DNA of 64,000 nucleotides from Caulobacter sp. S45 (GTDB lineage Bacteria; Pseudomonadota; Alphaproteobacteria; Caulobacterales; Caulobacteraceae). This document shows, piece after piece, positions 26,229 to 37,513 of this stretch; the first letter of the stretch is position 1; every line of letters begins with the position of its first letter. The notes under the pieces are model-generated. The model was given only the letters and a program-made list of their open reading frames with translations. It was not told the origin of the DNA and ran no database searches. The DNA is taken from the NCBI RefSeq assembly GCF_009765965.1, contig NZ_LMUL01000014.1:62001-126000 (forward strand), written 5' to 3'. Made by a program: the position numbers and the translations under genes.

Positions 26229-26443
26229 GTACACCTCATCGCGCCCAGGTTTATCGGAATGTCCGCCAAGACTATGTCGTATGAGAGGTCCACCCCTTCG
26301 GCGCGGCGGCGTGCGCTCATCCCATCGCTTTCTGTGTCGCTATCTCACAGAGGATGGCCAGCTAGGCCATGTCGATCGAGGTGGAGACGGTGGGCGCCCT
26401 TACAATTTTGGGCGAAAATCTCAAGCACGTGAAAATTTTGCCG

Positions 26444-27187
26444 CTATTTTTTTCGCCTGTAGTAGCGGCTGATGCTCGTCGCCATGTCGAAGTCAGGGCC
26501 GGGTCGGGTGACGCCCGTTGCAAGGCGCCGCTTTACTTCAGTGATCGTGGCCTGAAGATCTGCGCTTCGCAGGATGAAACGGACGGCGTAGCGTGGGAGC
26601 CGAAATGCACTTGGCGTAAGGTTCGAGACAAGCTCGAAGCGCTGTCCGGTCTCAAATCCAGGGATCTTCAAGACATCGGGTAGGTGTTCGGTATCGTACC
26701 ATCTGTTGAATTCAGCATCGCGGCCCGCCTTGGCGTTCGACAGCACGATCAGATCGAACGTTCGCATCCGGGCGGCGGGACCTTCAGGCGCCTTGGCCGG
26801 AACGCCAGGCGCCATAGCTTGGACGAGGGGGCCGATCTTGCGGTAGAGGCCGACCACGGTGGACGACCCTTTGGGCCTTGGCCCAGCCGTCAGGCTCGCG
26901 ACCCTCCGGCAGGGTAGCGTGTAGAGGCTTAGCTGGGGGGGCGGCGTCGCCCCATGCGAGTTGTCGACCTCCAGTTCGAGCACGGTCGGCTTCACCCGGC
27001 TCAAGATCGCCGGCGATAGCTTTGCTGCGGCGGGATCTGCGGCTTGGCCGAAGGCCAGGACCGTCAGATCGGGCCACCCCGCGCGACACGCCGTCGCCCG
27101 TGCTTGTCCGGCAAGCGTCAGCACAACAAACACCGAGAGTGTTAGATATTCAATCGCCCCGTATTTCGCTTTCAATTTTCTCACCAT
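26444..27187 (-). CDS. secreted EthD/dimeric alpha-beta-barrel protein
   Basis: This 247-residue protein starts at the ATG at 27187, where the N terminus (MVRKLKAKYG, then a hydrophobic core ending GQARA) forms a clean signal peptide. An in-frame ATG at 27241 would add 18 residues. The second half contains LIVLSNAKAGRDAEFNRWYDTEHLPDVL, cut here into its motif NRWYDTEHLPDVL, the hallmark of EthD-like alpha-beta-barrel proteins. These bind small hydrophobic ligands or help oxidative degradation. It is divergent from the porin gene across an AT-rich gap. Role unknown. Confidence 0.7.
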   Translation of the reverse strand: MVRKLKAKYGAIEYLTLSVFVVLTLAGQARATACRAGWPDLTVLAFGQAADPAAAKLSPAILSRVKPTVLELEVDNSHGATPPPQLSLYTLPCRRVASLTAGPRPKGSSTVVGLYRKIGPLVQAMAPGVPAKAPEGPAARMRTFDLIVLSNAKAGRDAEFNRWYDTEHLPDVLKIPGFETGQRFELVSNLTPSAFRLPRYAVRFILRSADLQATITEVKRRLATGVTRPGPDFDMATSISRYYRRKK

Positions 27188-27467
27188 TGAGTGAAGAATC
27201 GGAAAAGGTGCTGATATAGCCATCCAATATCTATCCATCATTGTTATATTGGTATGAGTCGATGTCCAGGGCGTGCTGAATTTCCAATCATATTTAGTGT
27301 GATGATTGAGATAGGCTCACGCGAATTGTGACGGTTTCTCGTTTGACCGGCCGCCACCTGAGCGTCATCTCCGCAAAAGACCATTCGTTGGAAAAACGAA
27401 CTCCCTCCGCATCCGGGCGGCGACAGGCGCGTGTCGTGGCCGGTTGCAAGAGGGCCGGAGTCATAGG
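27188..27467. promoter_or_regulatory. AT-rich divergent promoter region, EthD-like gene / porin gene
   Basis: This gap is markedly richer in A+T than its surroundings, for example around 27205-27310. It must carry promoters for both divergent genes. I see no clear hexamer pair that stands above chance and no RNA element. Confidence 0.4.
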
Positions 27468-28883
27468 GTGATAGATTTGCTTTCCAGTAAGATCGTCGGG
27501 CGTGAATTTGGCGTCGAGGTTCGCAATCTCGGCTTGGTTTTGATGATGACCGTTTGTCTGCCGACCCTGGCGACCGCGCAGCAGGCGTCCGATCCTCCCA
27601 CCGCAAACACACCGCCGACGGCGCTGGCCCCGAGTGTGACGACGGACGCGGACACGGACCCGGATAAGATTTACGAGAACGTGCGGATCAAGGGGTACGA
27701 CATTCCGCTACCTGGACCCTCCGACACGATCGAAGGCGATGCGGGAGGCCTGCGGGAGCGCCTCGCGTCAGTCGGGATTGGCTGGTTTGGCTATTCGCCG
27801 ACCAACGTCTTCTACAACGTTCTCGATGTGCCGCGCGGCGGAACCCAGGTCTACTCTGGCCAGAAATTCACGGTCGGCTCCGGGACGCCCTTCATTATGA
27901 CCTACGATCTTGGACAACTCGGGCTGGGCGACGCCCAAGTGGCTGCAGGTTTTCAGGCTTTCGACACGAACTGGAATCCAAGCGGCCCGCGAGGGTTCAG
28001 CTTAGCCACGTTGACCGTATACAAGAGTTTTTTCGACAAGATGATCGAGGTCAAGGCCGGCTACATGGCTAATGGTTTCGAGTTCTACAACCCGTATATC
28101 GCCGGCAACTTTGCGGCTGGTGTCTTCGGGACGAGCGCGTCGGTCCCAGCCGAGGTCGGACTTTCGACCACCTCCTACACTAAGCCGGGCATGAATATTA
28201 AATTCAATCTTGGCCACTTCTACGACAAATTCGGCGTGCAGTCAGCCATCAGCCCCGATGGCACCGTGACAGAGAAGATGCAGAATCCGACCGGGTTCAA
28301 GTTCAGCGTCGATCATGCCGGAACCTTCTACATCGACGAAATGGGCTACCGAACCGACAGCGGCGTCGACCAAAAACAGAGCTGGTTCCGCGCCGCCCTG
28401 ATGAAGTCCACTAGCGAGTACACCAATGCGCTGAACACGCAGCGGATTCGAGGGCAATGGGGCGTATACGTGCTGGGCGATCAGCAGCTGTTTCAGATTT
28501 CCAACGCCAAGGGCTCCGCCTATCGCGGAGTATACGCCGGCTTCTCCGCCATGTATGCACCGCCATCGATCAACAGATTTAGCCAATATTACGAAGCCCG
28601 CCTCTACGGCATTGGCCTGTTGAAGAGCCGCCCGCACGACATGATGTCGTTGATCCTGGCGAACAACGTCTTCAGTGGAGATTATGTCGATAACGTCAGA
28701 AGCAGCGGCGGCCTAGCCCATGGTGACGCACAGTCCGCGACAGTTTCCTATACGGCGCACGTCATTCGAGGCATCACCTTGGGGTTCGGCCTTGGCTACA
28801 CCGACCATCCGACCCCGATCAATTACACTAGTGAGACCGGACACGCATTGACGGTCATTTCAAACGTGGTTTTCAACTACTAA
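27468..28883 (+). CDS. outer-membrane porin, carbohydrate-selective (OprB-like)
   Basis: This 471-residue secreted beta-barrel protein has a hydrophobic signal segment ending LPTLATA-QQ. A short low-complexity spacer follows, then RERLASVGIGWFGYSPTNV at the start of the barrel. Alternating strands rich in Y/F/G run to a C-terminal VVFNY with a terminal aromatic residue, as required for outer-membrane insertion. The GTG at 27468 has GGAG upstream; a TTG at 27444 is possible. OprB-type porins admit sugars or small acids. The subfamily call rests on pattern, and another 16-18-stranded porin family remains possible. Confidence 0.7.
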   Translation: MIDLLSSKIVGREFGVEVRNLGLVLMMTVCLPTLATAQQASDPPTANTPPTALAPSVTTDADTDPDKIYENVRIKGYDIPLPGPSDTIEGDAGGLRERLASVGIGWFGYSPTNVFYNVLDVPRGGTQVYSGQKFTVGSGTPFIMTYDLGQLGLGDAQVAAGFQAFDTNWNPSGPRGFSLATLTVYKSFFDKMIEVKAGYMANGFEFYNPYIAGNFAAGVFGTSASVPAEVGLSTTSYTKPGMNIKFNLGHFYDKFGVQSAISPDGTVTEKMQNPTGFKFSVDHAGTFYIDEMGYRTDSGVDQKQSWFRAALMKSTSEYTNALNTQRIRGQWGVYVLGDQQLFQISNAKGSAYRGVYAGFSAMYAPPSINRFSQYYEARLYGIGLLKSRPHDMMSLILANNVFSGDYVDNVRSSGGLAHGDAQSATVSYTAHVIRGITLGFGLGYTDHPTPINYTSETGHALTVISNVVFNY

Positions 28884-29278
28884 AGCGGCAGCGGGCTTAG
28901 CCAAAGTCAATCAGCATCGCCATCTCATCAGCCGGAATTATTACAAGGAACGACGCTCCGCTGCGTTGGCGGAGTAGGGAACCGCGTCATCGAGGACAAA
29001 GAGGGCGGCAAAGGCCCTAACCTTTTAGGACGCCGGGGTGGATCGGCCACACCAACGCCACGTGCGGTTCGGGCGCCAAAGGCTTCCTCACAGCGGCCGT
29101 GGTGAACGAGGAAGAAGCTCGCAATCATCCTCTAATTGGGTAGGCGGCGCTTCGCTCCACCGCCCGCCATCCGTTCAAGGGTCGTATGCGTTCCGCTGGC
29201 GGTGAGCCGCCGGAGCCGTGGACGGCGATGGTCCAACGGGCGTAGCTTCCATCAGGACGACACTTGGAGCCTACCGCG
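28884..29278. other. gene-poor gap between porin and AIM24 genes
   Basis: In these 395 bases I find no convincing gene. There are two GC-rich inverted repeats. CTCCGC/GCGGAG at 28956-28974 could end the porin transcript, and GGCGG/CCGCC at 29198-29211 has a 4-base loop. Neither is followed by a T run. Several short open frames here have no recognisable protein pattern. Confidence 0.5.
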
Positions 29279-29977
29279 ATGGTCGATCTTCCCCGCCTGA
29301 TGCCGACTCGAGCTACCGCGGAGACGTTCGGCGGCGTCACCTATCACATCGATGGCGAGCTGGTGCCGGTCTTGACCGTCGACGTCAGCCGAACCCCGAT
29401 CTATTTCGAGCACCACATCCTGCTCTGGAAGCACCCCACGGTGCGGATCGGCCTGAAGGCCATGGGCGGGATGCTCAAGCGGATGGTCGCCGGGATGCAG
29501 GTGTTCGTCACCGAGGCGTCCGGCGACGGGATGATCGCGTTCAGCCGCGACGGACCCGGCCACATCGTCTCCGTCCACCTGGCGCAGGGCCGGGAGCTGG
29601 AGGTCCGCGAACACCAGTTCCTCGCCGCCACCGACGCCATCGACTACAGCTTCAGCCGGGTTCGCGGGATTTCGAACATGCTATTCGGGGGGACCGGCTT
29701 CTTCATCGACAAGTTCCACAGCCACCGTGGCGACGGCATCCTCTGGCTGCATGGCTATGGCAACGTGTTCGAGAAGGAGCTCGCGGCCGGCGAGTCGATC
29801 GACATCGAGCCGGGCGGCTGGCTCTACAAGGAGCCGTCGGTGCGGATGGACACGGTGGTCGATCGGCTGACGTCGAGCATGTTCGGGGCCAACATGAACC
29901 TGATCCTGAACCGCTTCACGGGGCCGGGCCGCGTCGGCATCCAGTCTATGTACGTCCACTACGTCACGGAGACCTAG
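29279..29977 (+). CDS. AIM24 family protein
   Basis: This 232-residue beta-rich protein of the AIM24/TerD-associated family has repeated strands, with family features IYFEHHILLWKHP, GTGFFIDKFHSHRGDGILWLHGYGN (shown here by its parts FIDKF and LHGYG) and a C-terminal GRVGIQSMYVH. The ATG at 29279 is chosen for its GGAG site 9 bases upstream. The bacterial function is unknown; relatives are linked to membrane or organelle organisation. It stands alone between a gap and the convergent aceB gene. Confidence 0.85.
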   Translation: MVDLPRLMPTRATAETFGGVTYHIDGELVPVLTVDVSRTPIYFEHHILLWKHPTVRIGLKAMGGMLKRMVAGMQVFVTEASGDGMIAFSRDGPGHIVSVHLAQGRELEVREHQFLAATDAIDYSFSRVRGISNMLFGGTGFFIDKFHSHRGDGILWLHGYGNVFEKELAAGESIDIEPGGWLYKEPSVRMDTVVDRLTSSMFGANMNLILNRFTGPGRVGIQSMYVHYVTET

Positions 29978-30039
29978 GCGAGGCGCGTGGACGTCCTAGT
30001 CGCCGGCGGTTGGGATCGCGGCGTCGAACCGCGACCTGT

Positions 30040-31656
<1,617 letters not shown>

Positions 31657-31706
31657 ACGGACCTCGTCTGGGGGAGTCTGGGAATGTGTAAGGACACGAG
31701 CCTGTC

Positions 31707-31742
31707 ATCCGCTCATTCCCACAAAGGCGGGAATGAGCGGAT
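31707..31742. repeat. REP-like palindrome between aceB and DUF4170 genes
   Basis: Perfect 14-base arms, atccgctcattccc (31707-31720) and gggaatgagcggat (31729-31742), flank the 8-base loop acaaaggc. The core cattcccNNNaaggcgggaatg has the look of dispersed intergenic palindromes in many proteobacteria. It could form a strong hairpin in the aceA transcript and act as attenuator, processing site or terminator between DUF4170 and aceB. No T run follows on either strand. Confidence 0.75.
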
Positions 31743-31784
31743 ACGAAAAGAACCGTGACGGCTTCAGCGGCCCCGGTATTGGCC

Positions 31785-31988
31785 TCAGTTCGGCAGGACG
31801 AGGTGCTCGGACGCGATGCTGAAGCGCGCCGTCGCCCGGCTGGAATGCTCGCGGGAGAGCTGCTTCCAGACCGCCTTGGCCTCGTCGCGGCTCTCGAACG
31901 GACCTTCCACCTGGCTGCCGCCGCGAAGGGCCTTGAAGCCGGTGCAGGTGTAGTCCCCGCCGATGACCCAGAAACGTTCCTTGCTCAT
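31785..31988 (-). CDS. DUF4170 domain protein
   Basis: This 67-residue protein begins MSKERFWVIGGDYTCTGF, the standard opening of DUF4170, followed by GPFESRDEAKAVWKQLS. The family is small, mostly alphaproteobacterial and of unknown function. Its ATG is three bases after the aceA stop, so the two are surely co-transcribed. The association with isocitrate lyase suggests a role in acetate or fatty-acid growth, but that is positional inference only. Confidence 0.9.
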   Translation of the reverse strand: MSKERFWVIGGDYTCTGFKALRGGSQVEGPFESRDEAKAVWKQLSREHSSRATARFSIASEHLVLPN

Positions 31989-31991
31989 GAC

Positions 31992-33305
<1,314 letters not shown>

Positions 33306-33383
33306 AAGATGCTCCTTGAAGGTCGACGTTCCGACCGTTGTGAGCATCTAACGAGCTGGGTGAGCGTATGTAACCCTATGAAA

Positions 33384-33408
33384 AATCTCAAAATGCCAAT
33401 CTGAAAAT
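33384..33408. promoter_or_regulatory. tandem direct repeat AATCTNAAAAT in the aceA/regulator gap
   Basis: AATCTCAAAAT at 33384-33394 and AATCTGAAAAT at 33398-33408 are spaced 14 bases apart. They sit in the middle of the 145-base AT-rich gap between the divergent aceA gene and its probable regulator. This is the best candidate operator seen in the gap. Confidence 0.45.
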
Positions 33409-33450
33409 CTATATCTAGTCATACATGTAAAATTCCGACATATTTACGAA

Positions 33451-34878
33451 ATGGCCGAGCGATCCGACCGCAAGCTGTTCCTGGGCGCACGCATGCGACG
33501 GCTGCGGCGCGAGCTGGACCTGACGCAGACGCGGATGGCCCAGGACCTCGGCGTGTCGCCAAGCTATCTCAACCTGATCGAGCGCAACCAGCGGCCGGTC
33601 ACGGCCCAGGTGCTCCTGCGCCTGGCCGACGCCTATGAACTGGACCTGCGCAGCTTCTCCGCCGAGGCGGAGGCGGGCGGCGCCAGCCTAGTGGAGATCT
33701 TCGCCGACCCTTTGTTCAAGGACCTCGCGGTTTCCCGCCACGAGATTTCGGAACTGGCGGAGAACGCGCCAGGCGTCGCGGAAGCCGTGGTGCGGCTCTA
33801 CCAATCTCACCTCGATCGCCGCCGCCTGATCGAGCTTGGCGATGTCCAGGCAAAGGGCGGCGAGGGGGCCTCGATCGCCACCCCGTCCGACTGGGTGCGG
33901 ACCTTCATCCAGAGCCAGCGCAATTTCTTCCCCGAACTGGACGAGCGCGCCGAGGCCCTGGCGCATGAGCTGGACGCATCTTCCGCCGAGGTCCGCGCCG
34001 TGGAGGTTCGCCAACGCCTGCAGACCCGGTTCGGCATCCGCGTCCAGGTGGCCACGGCGGAGCTAATGCAGGGCGAACTGCGCCGCTTCGACCTGCATCG
34101 CAAACGCCTGTTCCTGTCCGAGTTGCTCGGCGGTTCGGGGCGGAGCTTTTCAGCCGCCTATCAACTGGCCCTGCTGGAATTCGCCGAGTCGGTGGCCGCC
34201 CTGGTCCAGCGCGCTGCGCCGCCGGACCCGGCCACGCGCAACCTGCTGCGGGTGTCGCTCGGCAACTATCTCGCCGCCGCCATCCTTGCGCCCTATGGCG
34301 ATTTCCACGCCGCCGCCGAGGCGCAGGCCTACGATCTCGGCCATCTGTGCGTGCGGTTCGGGCTCAGCTTCGAGCAGGCCTGTCACCGCTTGACCACCCT
34401 TGGTCGGCCGGGCGCGCGGGGCGTGCCCTTCTTCATGATGCGTATCGATCCGGCCGGGAATGTCTCCAAGCGCTTCGCCGCCGACGCCAGCTTCCCGTTC
34501 GCCCGGTTCGGGGGCGGGTGCCCGCGCTGGAACCTGCACGGCGCCTTCCGCACCCCGGGCCGGATCGTCACCCAGATCGTGGAGACCCAGGACGGCGTGC
34601 GCCACTTCACGCTGGGCCGCACCGTCCGCCGCGCTGGCGTCGAAACGGGTGAGGACGATCTGGCGGTGGGCCTGGGTTGCGAGATCAAGCACGCCGCCCG
34701 GCTGGCCTACGCCCGGGGCCTCGACCTGAACTCCCCGGCGGTGATGCCGATTGGACCGACCTGCCGTCTGTGCGAACGGCAGGACTGTCCCCAGCGCGCC
34801 GCTCAGCCGGTCAGCCGGACGCTGCTGGTGGACGAACATCGCAAGTCGATCTCGCCCTATCCGTTCGCGAACGCCTGA
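33451..34878 (+). CDS. XRE-type short-chain fatty acyl-CoA regulator (RamB/ScfR family)
   Basis: This 475-residue protein has an N-terminal HTH (about 10-65, with LGARMRRLRRELDLTQ and SYLNLIERNQRPVT). A middle IrrE-like domain follows, whose HExxH metal motif is degraded to LEFAESVAA. The DUF2083-type C terminus carries the cysteine cluster CRLCERQDCPQRA. This architecture is that of RamB, PrpC-regulating and ScfR proteins that control glyoxylate, methylcitrate or propionyl-CoA genes. It is divergent from aceA, its likely target. The Cys cluster may bind a metal or Fe-S cluster. Confidence 0.88.
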   Translation: MAERSDRKLFLGARMRRLRRELDLTQTRMAQDLGVSPSYLNLIERNQRPVTAQVLLRLADAYELDLRSFSAEAEAGGASLVEIFADPLFKDLAVSRHEISELAENAPGVAEAVVRLYQSHLDRRRLIELGDVQAKGGEGASIATPSDWVRTFIQSQRNFFPELDERAEALAHELDASSAEVRAVEVRQRLQTRFGIRVQVATAELMQGELRRFDLHRKRLFLSELLGGSGRSFSAAYQLALLEFAESVAALVQRAAPPDPATRNLLRVSLGNYLAAAILAPYGDFHAAAEAQAYDLGHLCVRFGLSFEQACHRLTTLGRPGARGVPFFMMRIDPAGNVSKRFAADASFPFARFGGGCPRWNLHGAFRTPGRIVTQIVETQDGVRHFTLGRTVRRAGVETGEDDLAVGLGCEIKHAARLAYARGLDLNSPAVMPIGPTCRLCERQDCPQRAAQPVSRTLLVDEHRKSISPYPFANA

Positions 34879-34894
34879 CGCTATACCTGCGCCT

Positions 34895-35509
34895 ATGTCC
34901 GATCCCCCCTCAGGCGCCGCTGTCTCGCCTTCGACCGCCCGCAATCGCGATCCCATCCGCGATGTACTCAACTCGCGCCTGCCAGACACCGGCGTCGTGC
35001 TCGAGATCGCCGCCGGCGCGGGCGAACACGCCGTCTACAACGCGGCGGCCTTTCCCCATCTCCAGTGGCGGCCGACCGATCCCGATCCCGAGGCGCGGGC
35101 CAGCATCGCCGCCTGGCGCCATCACGCCGGCCTGCCCAATCTACTGCCGCCCTTGTCCTTGAACGCCTCCGATCCCGCCGGGTGGCCGGTCGAGCGAGCA
35201 GACGCCATCGTCAACATCAACATGATCCACATCTCGCCCTGGGCGGCGACGCTGGGTCTGATGCTGGGCGCTGGGCGGTTGCTGCCACTCGGCGGCGTCC
35301 TCTTCCTTTACGGCCCCTATATCGAGCGCGATATCGAGACCGCGCCCTCCAACCTGGCTTTCGATGCAAGCCTCAAAAGCCGCAATCCCGCCTGGGGGCT
35401 GCGCCATCTGGACGAGGTGACAGCCCTGGCGGCGACGCACGGCCTGATGCTGGCCGAGAGGATCGTCATGCCGGCCAACAACCTGTCCCTGATCTTCCAC
35501 AAGACCTGA
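34895..35509 (+). CDS. DUF938 SAM-dependent methyltransferase-like protein
   Basis: This 204-residue protein has the class I methyltransferase motif I as VVLEIAAGAGEHAVY near residue 29, the motif NINMIHISPWAA near 107 and GGVLFLYGPY near 135, all typical of DUF938. The methyl acceptor is not known. The ATG at 34895 lies 16 bases after the regulator stop, so it may be co-transcribed with it. The in-frame extension upstream overlaps the regulator and is rejected. Confidence 0.85.
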   Translation: MSDPPSGAAVSPSTARNRDPIRDVLNSRLPDTGVVLEIAAGAGEHAVYNAAAFPHLQWRPTDPDPEARASIAAWRHHAGLPNLLPPLSLNASDPAGWPVERADAIVNINMIHISPWAATLGLMLGAGRLLPLGGVLFLYGPYIERDIETAPSNLAFDASLKSRNPAWGLRHLDEVTALAATHGLMLAERIVMPANNLSLIFHKT

Positions 35510-35514
35510 GCCGA

Positions 35515-36402
35515 TCAGTTGAGGGCGGTCATGACCACCCCGGCCACGACCGCCAGCCCGGCGACAAGTTGCAGGGCGTGAAGCCGCTCCTTGAACAGTC
35601 GGTGCGCGGCCAACGCCGCCATGGGAGCCTCGATCACCCCGACCGCGCGCACTGACGCCGCCGGGGCTAGCGCTAGGGCCAGGAACCATCCGCAGGAGGC
35701 GAGGGAGCCGCAAAGGCCGGCGCCAAGGCTGCGCCGATAGCTCTTGATCACTGTCCACACGGTCTGTGGCGAGACGATCAGCAGGATCGCACCGAGGACA
35801 GCCGACTGCATCGCCTGCACCACGCAGACGGTGACTACGGCGGCGAACACCGGATGGGCGGGCTCCAACGCCAGCCCGGCATGTCGAAAGGCGTTCAGCG
35901 AGAACCCGAACGCCAGGCCCGACAGCAGGCCGAACAGGGCGCCTGTGATCGGCCGCTCCCCGCTGGGCCGACCCGGCCAACTTAGCATCGCCAGTCCCAA
36001 GGTGGTCAGCGCCACGCCCGCCCATGCAATGCGGCTCAGGGGGTCATGGAACACGAACAGCCCGATCACCGCCGCCAGGGGCAGCGAGCTCTGCTGAAGC
36101 GCGGTGGCGACGGCGAAGCCCGCGCGCCGCATGGCGAGCAGAAGGGCTGCGGTGGCCAATACCTGGGACGCGGCGCCTACCGCCGCGCTCAGCCAGAAGG
36201 CTTGCGAAAGGCGCATGTGGGCCATCGGCGTGAAGGCCGCGACCCCAAACGCGAACACCACGGAGAACGGCAGCCCAAATAAGAACCGGACGAGGGTGGC
36301 GCCCCAAGGTCCGTTCTGCGCCATCAGGCTTCGTTGCAAGCCATTGCGTGCGACTTGGAAACCGGCCGCCAGCATCGTGGCGATCACCCACAAACCGGTC
36401 AT
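35515..36402 (-). CDS. EamA/DMT-superfamily transporter
   Basis: This 295-residue protein has ten hydrophobic segments arranged as two five-helix EamA repeats, each ending in a stretch such as VIGLFVFHDPLSRIAWAG and HRLFKERLHALQLVAG. Family members export amino acids or metabolites. The gene converges on the methyltransferase gene with only 5 bases between stops. It is divergent from the MucR-like gene on the other side. Substrate unknown. Confidence 0.85.
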   Translation of the reverse strand: MTGLWVIATMLAAGFQVARNGLQRSLMAQNGPWGATLVRFLFGLPFSVVFAFGVAAFTPMAHMRLSQAFWLSAAVGAASQVLATAALLLAMRRAGFAVATALQQSSLPLAAVIGLFVFHDPLSRIAWAGVALTTLGLAMLSWPGRPSGERPITGALFGLLSGLAFGFSLNAFRHAGLALEPAHPVFAAVVTVCVVQAMQSAVLGAILLIVSPQTVWTVIKSYRRSLGAGLCGSLASCGWFLALALAPAASVRAVGVIEAPMAALAAHRLFKERLHALQLVAGLAVVAGVVMTALN

Positions 36403-36644
36403 GCGGGCGTTTGCGAGCTGAAGGAGTGCATTATCGGTGGCGCTGCTCGGGGCTGGACGAAACCTTCATAGCGCCCTGCGAGACATGGTCGAGGGGCGTC
36501 GAGCCGATCAGAAGGCGAAAGATAACGACACCGGATGCGATGCTCTGTTTTGTAGAAAATCGCGCCAATCAGTCTAACGGGACTTTTTGTATCTCCGCGT
36601 ATTGGCTTACAGCTCTTTATTGATTCGATGTGGAGCTTTGCCAT
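36403..36644. promoter_or_regulatory. divergent promoter region, DMT transporter / MucR-like regulator
   Basis: This 242-base gap becomes AT-rich toward the regulator start (about 36540-36640). MucR/Ros proteins bind AT-rich sites with T-A steps and usually repress their own genes. This stretch is therefore a natural autoregulatory target, although I cannot define a box. Confidence 0.4.
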
Positions 36645-37157
36645 ATGGACGAAGAAACGGGCTTTGACCTGGTTACCCTGACATCTGAAATCGTTTCCGC
36701 CTACGTGACCAACAACAGCGTTGCGGCCAGCGACCTGCCTAGTCTGATCGCCGCGACCTACAAGGCGCTTGGCTCCGCCGGGACGGCGCCCGAAGTCGTT
36801 TCGCCGGTCCTGACGCCCGCCATATCGATCAGGAAGTCGATCACTCCCGACCACCTCATCAGTCTGGAGGACGGGAAGCCGTATAAGTCTTTGAAGCGCC
36901 ATCTCGCCACGCGGGGTATGACGCCGGACGAGTACCGGACAAAATGGGGTCTCGCGAAAGACTACCCCATGGTGGCGGCCAGCTACTCCGCCCAGCGATC
37001 GTCGCTGGCCAAGAGTTTGGGTCTGGGCCGCAAGGCTGCGCCGCCGCCCGTCGTCCCCGCCAAGGCCGCAAAAACTGTCAAGGCCGTCAAGGCCGTCAAA
37101 CCGACGGCGAAGGGCAGGGGCAAGGCGATCAAGCCAAGCGAAGATTCCTTCACCTGA
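36645..37157 (+). CDS. MucR/Ros-family regulator without zinc ligands
   Basis: This 170-residue protein has the MucR fold: LTSEIVSAYVTNNSV at the N terminus, LEDGKPYKSLKRHL in the finger region and the KWGLAKDYPMVAASYSAQRS signature. In classical Ros the finger uses two Cys and two His. Here they read Ser73, Asp76, His86 and a non-His residue, so a zinc site is unlikely. Zinc-free MucR homologues that still fold are known. A Lys/Ala-rich tail (KTVKAVKAVK) extends the C terminus. The ATG at 36645 is preferred over an upstream in-frame start at 36630. Confidence 0.88.
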   Translation: MDEETGFDLVTLTSEIVSAYVTNNSVAASDLPSLIAATYKALGSAGTAPEVVSPVLTPAISIRKSITPDHLISLEDGKPYKSLKRHLATRGMTPDEYRTKWGLAKDYPMVAASYSAQRSSLAKSLGLGRKAAPPPVVPAKAAKTVKAVKAVKPTAKGRGKAIKPSEDSFT

Positions 37158-37212
37158 TCCCAACAGAGGGGGCGGACTGGCGAACGGACGTCGGGCCGCC
37201 CACTTCTAGGGG

Positions 37213-37392
37213 ATGGATTGCAACTGCACCGACCTGGCGATGTTGGCGGTCGCCCACCGCACCTTGTTGCGCACGCCGGAATGTAGCCGTCGCCTGCTTG
37301 AAGACTATATCGACTGGCTGACGGAGCGTTTGATCGAGAACACCGGGGTGGACGGGTACGATCTCGCCCAAAGCCGCATTCCTCGCGATTGA
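37213..37392 (+). CDS. hypothetical 59-residue protein
   Basis: A short frame of 60 codons runs from the ATG at 37213 to the TGA at 37390. It has strongly G/C-biased third positions like the neighbouring genes. The product is acidic and likely helical (RRLLEDYIDWLTERLIENT) with three Cys in the first half. No family is recognised. AGGGG lies too close to the ATG to be an ideal ribosome-binding site. It follows the MucR-like gene by 55 bases and may be co-transcribed with it. Confidence 0.45.
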   Translation: MDCNCTDLAMLAVAHRTLLRTPECSRRLLEDYIDWLTERLIENTGVDGYDLAQSRIPRD

Positions 37393-37513
37393 GCGCCGGA
37401 AGGCGTAGAAGAAACACGCCGCTGCCGACCTGAACAAAGTCGTGGCGTGCGTTCGCGTGTTCAATCCCTTGGCGCGACCGCCTAGCCAACGAATTTGGGG
37501 TTCCGAGGAATTG

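Noticed and set aside
28884-29278. Small RNA gene in the porin/AIM24 gap
   Set aside because: The two inverted repeats are short, neither has a U tract, and no promoter-like pair is visible; there is not enough to call an RNA.
31707-31742. Intrinsic terminator for the aceA transcript
   Set aside because: The stem is strong but no T run follows on either strand, so it is recorded as a palindromic repeat instead.
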